From Uloborus plumipes (Eukaryota > Arthropoda > Arachnida > Araneae > Uloboridae): a stretch of 64,000 bases of DNA. Position 1 is the first letter of the stretch; every line of letters begins with the position of its first letter. Under the pieces are notes generated by a model. That model was not told the origin of the DNA. It made no database searches and saw nothing but the letters and a program-made list of their open reading frames with translations. A program made the translations under genes and the position numbers. Where the stretch lies: positions 20,936 through 84,935 of the forward strand of contig JAXGGA010004743.1 of the NCBI GenBank assembly GCA_038373865.1, given 5' to 3'. Shown here piece by piece: positions 47,701-59,700 of the stretch.

Positions 47701-50700
47701 ATGTAAAGTTACTCTCTATTGATTTTTTGTGTGTTTGTTTTCTTTTCTTTTTTTTTTTTTTTTCTTATTCTATTTTTGATGCTCAGAGATACAATTAGCA
47801 CAAAAATTATTTCAACTTTCTTAAATGTTAGATAGTGAGAAAATAAATAAATAAGTAAAAGGCCTATCCAAAAAATTAGTGTTGAAGTTGTGGTGTTTTT
47901 AAAAGTTATTTAACTCTATCATTAGTGCATCAAAAACATGCATTTTTTTTATTTCAAATTTTAATTAAAATAATATCTTGTGGGCAGTATAATATAATAG
48001 TAAATACAAAACTTTTCTGAATGCAAAACTTTGGTTTTCTAGGTTTTCATTCAAAAATATGACTTTTTATCTGTACTTAAAAGACATAATCATGTATATG
48101 TGATCCAATCAGTGTTAATTGTCTTAATGAACTCTAAAAATTAATGTAAAAATAACTTGATGATGATGATGTTTTATTGCATTTACATTGTTATTATGAT
48201 GATAAAAATTTTAATTTACTTTTCAAATCATTCATTGTACTTATTAAATTATTTCAGCGAATGGAAGATATGTTACGTTTATTTCAATCAGATCTTGGCA
48301 GTATCAGTAAAGAAATTTTGACATTACAACAACAATCTGTTTCAATGAACATTAGATTAAAAAATCGCCAAGTAAGTTTTAAGTTTTTTATTTTAATGTC
48401 TTTTTTAAGATTGAAAATGTATCTAACCTATAAATTTACTTAGGATTTGCCTTTTTTCCTAAACTGATTGTTCTATTAAAATTCCTCCAAAATTTTCTTT
48501 ATGCTATGTTTCTCATTTTTTATTTCTGATAAATTAACGGCTTTTTAAAAACAAAAAATAAAAAGTTAATTTAGCTTTTAACCACCTGTTACTGAGAAAG
48601 TGATGTCTTTTATTGACCAAATTCGTCCACAATGAAGAAAACATTTCATGTTTGCAACAAGGAACAGACCTATTTTGAAGTTTTAAAAAATCAAGTAAAT
48701 TTACAATAGCAGCTTTTGAAAGTTTATTTGCTGTTATGAAGTTATCATTTTCTATGATATTTGTATATTTGCCAGGATATTTAGCTATTGAGGAAAAATA
48801 AATATACATTTGCAGTAAATATTAGTATAAAGAAAATATTACGATGTTAAATTGCATGAATTTACAGATACACATGCTTCAGGGTTACAATGAAAAAGAG
48901 TGAAACTTTTAGATAAAAAGACTTCCGACAAAAGCTATTGTCTCATGTTTTTTCATCTATAATATCTCTTTTATTAAAATCTATTAAACGTGCTGTGCTA
49001 TGCGTTGCTGTAGCCATATAGTCAGTTTCATTCTTTTATGCTAACTTTATGGCAAACTGCTTATTAATGATCTATCATTTTAAAATCTGTTTAATCATAG
49101 GTGCATTATATGTTTGAAACTATCAAGCCTAGTTTTACAGCGACATTAAAAGGTTCAAGTTTAATTGGCAGAACTCTGAAGCAAATAAAAACTTATCTTA
49201 TCTAACCCTTTCGGCAACAACTGTACATATATGCCCCACAGGCATTGACTCTATGGAATAGATCTATTTAACCTTTTGGATCCGGGCTATTCATATAGAA
49301 ATTTTTCTTTTGACCCAGGTAGTACGACAGTTTAACCGAAGGATTTCTTTCCATTGAAAAGAGAAGGTATAAACTGTCGTACTAGACGTATGAAACCTAG
49401 AAAAAATCCCTGGCTCCAAAGGATTTGAGTGAAAATTTCAACCCTGTCCTCTAAACTAGATGAGACTTATGGTACAACATGTGTACCGCCGGGTATCTAA
49501 AAGTTAAAAGTAAACTAGCTTTTCATTGCATTTTCAATACATCAAGCAACAACCATCATAAATGTGTCCTGATAAAATAATTAAATATAGTAATATGGGA
49601 CACATGTCCTACTGAGTCCCTCAAGACTCCTAGAGGTTTTTCAATCAGAAAAAAATATATCATACTGAAAGGGTTAACCCATTTTCACAAATGAGATATT
49701 TTTACACATATATTTGCACTTTACTTCCAGAATTTTGAGCTTTGATTTTAATTCCTATCTATTTGAATATAAAAAACCATAATGTATCATACTGTGACAA
49801 ATCAGCTTTCTATTTTTTTGTTTTAAATATTGATTTGTACATGCTGCAGACGTGATAGTACATGATATAAGAAATCTTTATTTTTCAAGTAGAAAAAACT
49901 TTTTCAGAGAGTTGTCACTTCATATCATGATGCATTAATGGTTCCTTATATCGGAATCCATAAAAATTAAAAGCCATGGTTTAAAATTAAAAACATAAAG
50001 GGCGAAAAAAAAAATGCTACATCTGTTCAAATGGATTGAGCAATCTAATGATTGTAAAAATAAATATAGCATGAAATAAAATATGTAAAATTAACTTGAT
50101 TGTTGGAACAATTTAGTTGAATATTATACTGCATTTTTCTTTTTTACATATGTTCTTCGAAAATAATGATAAATGTGCAAAAAATTTACTACCTGAAATT
50201 CATAAAATTCTAAAATCTGCAACTTGGTTAGTCCCGAGCGGTGGGGATTAAAGAGTTAAACGTAATTAACTATCTTTGAACATATTCTGCTCAAAACTTT
50301 TTGTGCAATGGCAACGAATAATGTTCTGCCTGTAATTGCTGGAAATATTAACAATAATAATTAATAAACAAATACAATAAAATTTTGGAAAATTGAATAT
50401 GCAAGTATGTTACATGCAGGCAGCAGAATTTTTAAGCCTGACTTATCTATTTATTGTAGCACATTATAAGTATACTACACCTTGAGTTTCTCCTTTGCAG
50501 GTATGATTCTACTGAAGCATTTTAAGCATAGCTGATAACATCTTTGGTTCTTTTATAGGCAATAAGAGGAGAACTGAGTCAGTTTGTGGATGACATGATT
50601 GTTCAAGAAAGTTTAATTCAGTGAGTAAGAACTTATTTAGTTAGTTATTTTAATCATATTCTTCCAGAGTAAATAGCTCTCATATGTAATAGGCAGATTT

Positions 50701-53700
50701 AGGTTAGATTTGGTTTTGTTGAATTATGAAGGAATGTTCGTCATCTTTTAACTGAGTGATTCCATACCAAATCACCGAAAATAAAAAAAGTTGGTCGCAC
50801 GACCGACTCGGATTTTTTTTTAATTTGGTACACAGATTGATGGTATAGAGGTATGAAAAAGCCCAAAAGGAAAGTTACCTGCTCCACTTATTTTCTGAGA
50901 TACATGCCCTCAAAGTTTGTCCGCCACGTCAAAATACTAAAAAAGTGATGTTATTTAATCATTTTTTATAAAAAATTGTACTCATGCAAAATAAAAGTGT
51001 TAGATATCTATGGAAACTAGTTACTCCAGGCATTCTGAAAAAAAATACTAGAACGTTCATAATGAAAATTGCCAAGGTACAGGGCTCTTTGAAGTTGTCA
51101 CCACAAAAACTTGATTTTGCAGATTTTGCTAAAATTCAGGCATTTATTACAAAAAAAGGCAAACAAAACCAAAGGTTTTCTCACTTTCTGGTAGTGTACA
51201 GGTCCTCCCTGTAAATTGCTACGCAATAAATTTTTTGGGTTTCTCACTCCTTCTTGGAAATATTTTAGCTTAAAGATAAGCCGTATGGCAAAAAATGCGT
51301 TTTTGGCCATCTTGGCAGCCATTTTTCTCATAAAGGGGGAGCAGTAGAAACTTTAATTTTTTTTTTAAACAAGCCACTGATATGTTAGCTATTTACAGGA
51401 AAAGAGTTTACTTTTGGTTATTTCTCCCATTAAGAGATATCCTGCTGACAGTATATGCATGTTTTTCGCGACGACCATATGCTTTTGTTCCCCCTCTCAT
51501 GGACTTAAAATTAATTAAACCAAAAAAAAATGATATATTTATTATTAGCTGTATTATCTACCCAATATGTCATGAAATTTAATTTATTAAATCACTGAAC
51601 AATAAATTAGATAATTGATGAAAAAAAGAAAAAGTATTTCTCTGATGCCTGAGCATTATGCATTCATAATTACAAAGCACTAAATACTTTCTTGAGGATT
51701 TAATTAACATAAATGAGCTCTAAATATTTATATTATAAGCAATACCCAATCTTGTGATTGGGATACTCCTGTTTTTAATTGAAGAATTTCTTGAATATCA
51801 CATGAATATCAGGAAAATAAATGAGGTCTTTTCGTTTGATGTAGGATATTTTATGACAAATTTCATTTGATGGGCTACTAACTGAGCATGGTGATAAAGA
51901 GCTATTAATTTCAGCATCGAATTCCATTTTACCTTATTAACAGTTAAATATTTACAAAATAATTAAATAAATAATTTAATATAAAGCCATGCTAGAAGAA
52001 TTAAAATTAGTGCAACTAATTTATTCCCATACTGATCTTTACAAAATTGACATGCGTTGAGCACTGATAAGAACTGACAAGAAAAAGTTTACTCACTAAA
52101 ATATTAGTTCACAATTACTATAAAGCATACATTCTATTTTCCACAAAATAATACTGCAACAAAGAACAAGGGTATCCTCCTGTTTATAGCCATCAATCAG
52201 GAACATCCAATCACAAGATTGGGTATTGCCTATGAGATAAATATTCGAAGCTCCTTTATTTTAATTGATTTTTCAAGAAATTCTTTAGTACCTATCCCTT
52301 TATACCCTTGTTCTTTGTTGCAGTATTATTTTGTAGAAAATAGAATGTACGCTTTATAGTATCTGTGAACTAGTATTTTAGTGAGTAAACTTATTCTTGT
52401 CAGTTCTTATCAGTGCTCAACACATGTCAGTTTTGTGAAGATCAGTATGGGAATAAATTAGTTGCACTCATTTTAATTCTTCAAGCATGGCTTTATATTA
52501 AATTATTTATTTAATTATTTTGTAAATATTTAACTGTTAATAAAGTAAAATGGAATTCGATGCTGAAATTAATAGCTCTTTATCACCATGCTCAGTTAGT
52601 AGCCCATCAAATGAAATTTGTCATAAAGTATCCTACATCAAACGAAAAGACCTCATTTATTTTCCTGATATTCATGTGATATTCAAGAAATTCTTCAATT
52701 AAAAACAGGAGTATCCCAATCACAAGATTGGGTATTGCTTATAATATAACTATTTAGAGCTCATTTATGTTAATTAATTTCTCAAGAAAGTATTTAGTGC
52801 TTTATAATTATGAATGCATAATGCTCAGGCATCAGAGAAATACTTTTTCTTTTTTTCATCAATTATCTAATTTATTGTTCAATGATTTAATAAATTAAAT
52901 TTCATGACATATTGGGTAGATAATACAGCTAATAATAAATATATCATTATTTTTTGGTTTAATTAATTTTAAGTCCATGAGAGGGGGAACAAAAGCATAT
53001 GGTCGTCGCGAAAAACATGCATATACTGTCAGCAGGATATCTCTTAATGGGAGAAATAACCAAAAGTAAACTCTTTTCCTGTAAATAGCTAACATATCAG
53101 TGGCTTGTTTAAAAAAAAAATTAAAGTTTCTACTGCTCCCCCTTTATGAGAAAAATGGCTGCCAAGATGGCCAAAAACGCATTTTTTGCCATACGGCTTA
53201 TCTTTAAGCTAAAATATTTCCAAGAAGGAGTGAGAAACCCAAAAAATTTATTGCGCAGCAATTTACAGGGAGGACCTGTACACTACCAGAAAGTAAGAAA
53301 ACCTTTGGTTTTGTTTGCCTTTTTTTGTAATAAATGCCTGAATTTTAGCAAAATCTGCAAAATCAAGTTTTTGTGGTGACAACTTCAAAGAGCCCCGTAC
53401 CTTGGCAATTTTCATTATGAACGTTCTAGTATTTTTTTTCAGAATGCCTGGAGTAACTAGTTTCCATAGATATCTAACACTTTTATTTTGCATGAGTACA
53501 ATTTTTTATAAAAAATGATTAAATAACATCACTTTTTTAGTATTTTGACGTGGCGGACAAACTTTGAGGGCATGTATCTCAGAAAATAAGTGGAGCAGGT
53601 AACTTTCCTTTTGGGCTTTTTCATACCTCTATACCATCAATCTGTGTACCAAATTAAAAAAAAATCCGAGTCGGTCGTGCGACCCCCATTCGGTGATTTG

Positions 53701-56700
53701 GTATGGAATCGCTCAACTAACTTTTCTCATTGAATTTTGTTTTATTTTAAACCCTTTATTTACATTTTGAACACTAGAATTTCTGGGGTTTTGTATTGTT
53801 TTTTTTTTACATTATTATCATCAGTGGTTGTTTTTAATCCACTTGAATTGCTTCAAATACATTTGAATTTCCCAATGCATTTTTTTAAGTCTTATAATCT
53901 TAGCTTCAATATTATATAGAAAATGTCATATGTTTATTTTTTTTTCTGAAAGCCAAACTGTATATTTCTTTTCTTTCTTTTTTTATTACAAAACTGGTAT
54001 TAATTTTTTTTTGTTTGTTGAATTCTTAGGCATATACTTGAAACCGCAGTTACTGAGAAAGAATTTCTCGAAGACCTCCAAATTTTAGATCATAAAATTG
54101 CATTTGTTAAAGAACAATCGTTTAAAGATGCTAGATGTTGTCAAGATGTCAAAGATGTCTTAGAAAAATTGAAAATCAAAGTATTTATTATTTCTAAACT
54201 CAGTTATACTCTTGATTTACTTATTTATTGATGTTTTATTTTTGAGAATTGATCTAAAAATCATTATTGTTGTTAAAAAATCAAAAATGGCAACGTATAA
54301 GAATGTTTTAATATATACAGAAGTTATACAGTATACCTCAATTAATCGAAGTGCTTGAGTCAAAACCTTCTGTAAATCGAAAATTCTGGATGAAAGAGGT
54401 ACTCAATAATGGCTGCCAAGAGACAGCAGAAAGTTAACTTTGGTTTTAAGCACGTTCCCATTTAAAAAATAACTTATATGATGCTTTGAAGTATATTGCT
54501 ACAATTGCAAAATCTGTTCAGTAAATGTCACTAAAGTAAACTTTAATCTTTACTGTGTTATTAATAACACAATCAAATATATTTTTTGTTTCTTTTCTTT
54601 TTTACTTTTAACATAATGTGTAGTTAGCAGGGGTGCCCATCCCCCCAAGCTCCAATGGCACAAATTCCCCCCCCCCCCCATTTTTCACAACCCTCTTGTG
54701 CTTTTGATTTTTATTTTTACCCCTCTTTTTTATTTTATTTATTTTTTTTAATACTATTTATTTGTTTTTTAAACATTATTTATTATTTTTTTTTAATTAT
54801 AACTATTATTTTTTTAAATATATTATTGATTTTTTTTAAGTTCGAACTATGAGCAGAATAGATTCGCTTTTTTTCCCTTCCAGGCATTTTAAGCTCGCAC
54901 ACACACACACACAAAATAAATACAAAAATGAATAACTAAATAAATAAGAATAAAGAAATAATTGAAATTAAAAAAATAAATTAATAATTTAAATAAATAA
55001 TTAAATTAGTTTTAAAAAATCCCCCCCAAAAATTTTGATGGCGCAACTTGCGCCATAATCTCCCCTGTGGGCACCCCTGGTAGTTAGTAAATAATTTTCT
55101 TTTTAAAACAGTACTTTACTTTCAGATAGTCTTTTACAAACTTAATTGCATTTTGAAAATAAGAGTTATTTAATGTTCCAACAGCTTGCTGGTGGGTTTG
55201 AAAAAAAAGTAGTAATGTAGATTCATGAATAATTTGGCTCTGCTGTAGAAATGGCTTCCTACTCTATGGAAGCAATACATGGAAGTTAACCAGACAGCAA
55301 GAAAAAGAGCTTGATGCCTTCCAAACCAAAAACCTGAAAAGAATCCTAAACATTTACTGGCCAAATAAAATTTCTAATTCTGATCTATACGGACGCACTA
55401 ATTGCAAGCCCATAACCACACAGGTAAAAAAGCAACGATGGACTTGGATAGGACATGTTCTCAGAATGAAAGCAATAGACCCAACAAGAACTGCTCTCAC
55501 GTGGACCCCTGATGGCAAAAGGAAGCGAGGCCGGCCAAACCTTACGTGGCGCCAGATGGCCATTCAGGAACGAAATGCCTTTGGCTGGCCAAGCTGGGGG
55601 CGAGCTAGGGAAGCAGCACTGAACCGTGCAGGTTGGAAAGCCACGCTAACGGCCTCATGCGCCACTAGGCGTTAAGAGACTAAAGAAGAGTAGAAATGGC
55701 TGCCTCCGGTTACCTTGAAGGGATATTTACATACCAAATAAAAAAGTAAAACAATTTTTGAAATTTAATAAAACAAATAAATTCTCAGTAAGTTGACTTT
55801 GGTTAAACGAGGGTTCAATTTGTTAAGGTTCTACTGTGTATACATCTATTAGTATTGATCCCCGTGAGTGAAACTATTTAATTAACTTTTGAATTACACA
55901 ACTTGAACTCATTGGTAATTTAAAAGCAATTAGGTAAACTTTTATGTTGAATGAAAAACTAAGATAAATAAAGCATAGATTGTCAAGAAAATGCTGTAAA
56001 TAGCTGTTTCAAGGCTGCCGTTGAGCCGCTTCATTAATGCAAAAAATGCTCTACACACAACAAGAGAGAGTTATAAGTAAACCGCATTATTCCCCCATGA
56101 CTTTCTTATTGTTTGCTGTAATCATTAATAATAAATACTTGAAAAATATGAGCAGTTCACATACATAATCAGGCCTGTCATTTAGGGGGGCAGGAGGGTC
56201 AATCCCCCCTCCCCCCCCTCCCCCGCTTTGAGAAATCAATGTATTTGCCTAGAAGTGGGCGTGGTGTTTTATATTTTCCGATGAAATTGTATTGTGTTTG
56301 GACACTTTGCCCCCCCCCCCCCCCCCCTGGAAAAACTTGAAATGACGTCCCTGTGCATAATCAAAAAATATTTTTCTTTGGTAATATCCTTCCATTCTTC
56401 TTCTCTATGTTCAAAACACGTTTTTCAATTTACACAATTTTCTGCAAATATTTTACATCGGTTACTAGATAGAGCTCTTCATAGTACAGTAAAACTCTTA
56501 CTATCCAAATGAATTGGGACCAATTACAATTCAGCTAATTGGCTTTTTCTGAAAAAGTGTCTATTTTAATTAAGTACTGTGTGCACGTTGAAAATGGGAG
56601 GGAAAAAAAACTATGGTGAAATCCTGTTACAATGAACTTAAAAGGACCTCAAATTTTGTTTGTTGTAATGGAATTCAAGCTATGTAATGAGAATTAAATG

Positions 56701-59700
56701 AAGACTGCAAATTTATTTTATTGAAATGTATATTTCATCTTGTGAGTATTTGCTGTATGGGATTTCACCGAGTTTTTAAAGAAAAAGTTTTGGCTAATCA
56801 AATGAAAAGCAACACTTTCAGATGTTAAGTGTATTTGCAAGTACTGTATATTAGTACAGTATGTATGCGTTGGACTTTAAATGCATACATCATTTCTTGC
56901 TGAATTACGTGGTCAAAGAATAAACTGTTACGTTATATTATTTTGTATAATGAATTTTTAAAATGTCAAGCGTGTGTATTATAAATGAAGATGTAATGTT
57001 TCTTTATTTAATATTCTTATTTAGGCTATTTCCAAGATTAGAGAATATCTGTTGCATAAAATTTATTCATTTCGAAAACCAATGACAAATTATCAAGTTC
57101 CTCAGAATGCACTTTTGAAATTCAAATTTTTTTACCAATTCTTGATGACTCATGAAAGAGATATTGCTCGTGAAGTTCGAGAAGAATACTTGGATACGAT
57201 GAGCAAGATTCTATATTCCTATTTTAAAATGTATACCAGCCGCCTCATGAAACTGCAGGTGATTTTTCTCTTTCCTTTTCTAATTTAATAATATTTAAAA
57301 TGGTATGTCTGTAGCAATTATAGTTGAAAAAAAATTACATTTCAGTTTGAAGAAGTAGCTGATAGAGATGATTTGATGGGTGCTGAAGATACTGCTAAGA
57401 GAGATATCCTTTCTGATTGCTTGATTAACAAACTTTTGCTTTTGATTAAATATTAAATTTCTTTGCATTAATTTTTGAAATGAAAATGACAGCTTTAAGA
57501 ATCATTCTGAAGTGATATAATAACATAGAGTATTATTTTTTAAACTCTTAAATCCTAAAATTGAATTTTTAAACAATGTTGAAAGTGCAGAAAACTTCAT
57601 TATTACGACTGTGCTTTGTGCAAATACTTTTAATGCATCATAGAAATATCATTTAAACTTTACTAAAATGTGAGAGAGTGCTTGATTCGTACAATATTCC
57701 CATCTCTAAATACTAGGACATGGTAGCCTGAGCAGTAAGGCATCAGAAGCATAACCGGAGGGTCCCGGGTTCAATCCCTGCAGATCCACCATGCTCATTA
57801 ATGGTTTGTTGGGGCACATTAAATATGTTTGTAGTCACTAAGTTCTGCTAGTTCCCATTTCGAATCAATACCTCTGGAGGTGCTGGACCAGGGACTGCTC
57901 GGTTCCCGGTTTGGATCAAAATACAGAGCGCTGTTGGGGGGCTCATTCAAGCTGTTAACCACGTAGGATCCTGAAGTGAGTGACTGAGTTCAAATCCCAG
58001 TAATGCTTTCCTTACTTTGAGAAATGAAGTCAAGTCCATTACATTTTAGGGGGGGGGGATCAGAATCGCTACTCTCTGGCTTTGAGAAATACCATCTATC
58101 ATTTTTTTTAAATTTATTATTAATATTATATGCGCTGGCTGCAAACTATTCCCCCTGGAAAAAGTTAAGATGATATTCCTGGGTGAAGTTGTGTCTTGTG
58201 ACATTATCTAACCCGCATCAAGATGCCTTACAGGAGTTTGTTAGATTTTAACTGTTTAATATTCAACTTATAAGAAGCCACTCTTAAAAGTCATGTAGGA
58301 CAATGATTCTTAACTGGGGGGGGGGGGGGTAGATTCACTCCGTGGGGAATGGAGAAATCTGTAATGGGTACAGTTTACTACCAAAAATTATACAAAACTA
58401 ATTATGGATAATGCTTGAAGTTAATTGTGACAAAAGTTTTAGCAACATTGTGTGATCCTACATTGAAACAAAGATGGTTTAATATATATATATATTTTTT
58501 TTTTACTAATTTCTGAACTGGTATTGGAAAAAAAAGCAAAGAATTAGCTCATATTGTTGTGAAGTGCCACACGTTACTTCGTTGGAAAAATAGTTTTGAG
58601 TTTAACTTACCTAAAGAGCAAATAAAAATAAACTTACTTTTAAGATGATTTTCAGCTGTATTTGACTAAGCTGGAGCTATAAACATAGGTTTAAAAAAGA
58701 AAAAAAAAAGACAGGCTCAACATTTCTGATTAATTCTACAGTCTTTTTCAATTTTATGCCTTTCATTTATGAAAATGTTCTAATAAAACGTTCTATTTAA
58801 ATAAAATTTTGTAATTTTGATTTACCTATATGTAATTAACGGTTTAACTTTAACTAGTGTAAGATATGTAATTAAATCTAAATATCTGTAGGAGATTACA
58901 AATAGGGTAAGGATTTAAAAAAGTAGTACATTGGTTAGAAAAGGTTTAGAAATTCTCGACAATATATATAGGAAATTGGTTCGCTAGGGTTCTCTACTCT
59001 GTAAAATGTTTCAAAGTAAATTTTGCACATGTGTAGCTTATTCAAGCTTTTGTGCCATTTAACCCAGTTAAACCACTTAAACTCGGCATGTGGTAGTTGA
59101 GTTTTTATTTATTCATTTACTTTTCTCACATATTGAATGAAATTTTAAAATTCGAAGTTCTTAGATCTACCTACCCCTACTATAGTAGGGGTGCACAACC
59201 TGCGGCCCGCGGGCCAAATGCGACCCACCGCGTAGCAATGTTCGCCCCGCGAGTGCATTTAATTTCTTGTGTTGAAAAAAGAAAAAAAAAAAATTTCCAG
59301 AACTTTTTTTTTTTGAATTCAGAGGGGGGAAGAAAATGCAAAAGAAGGTTTTCCTGATAAGATTTAAAATAACAGACACCAAATAAAATCGCCCCAAAAT
59401 TCGTTTGAAGAAAAATGTTAGGACTTAAGGAAAAAAGAGTAGGGGGTTTTAGGAAAAAAGAATAGACCTGAAAATTTCAATTTTCAATTACTAACCAGTG
59501 GACAGTTGACCCTTATAGTTTACTAGGCACTGATTCAAACAGAAAATTTGTTACAGCAACAACCACGACATGAAAAGAATAAAAACACCCTTCAGACACA
59601 TTTTGAAAAATATTACATATTTTTTTTAATATTTCACTCCTCAAGGCCTATGTTTCCTACTTTAATGTTAAAAATTCTGCTTATTTCACTTTTGCCTGTT

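Larger units (their letters stand above)
54329..55836. mobile_element. Pogo-like element remnant with nested hAT MITE and LINE tail
   Basis: CAGTATACCTCAATTAATCG at the left and, inverted, CAGTAGAACCTTAACAAATT at the right resemble pogo-group ends next to TA. About 1 kb inside is later insertions. Confidence 0.5.

Noticed and set aside
50984..53493. Four pairs of conserved open frames (66-77 codons)
   Set aside because: They are mirror images in the two arms of one palindromic transposon; identity reflects arm duplication, not selection on protein.
57250..57440. Reading through 57403 without an intron (AGA GAT ATC CTT)
   Set aside because: The frame continues but loses all Vps52 similarity and stops shortly after; the ATATCCTTTC donor and the conserved exon at 61112 explain the break.
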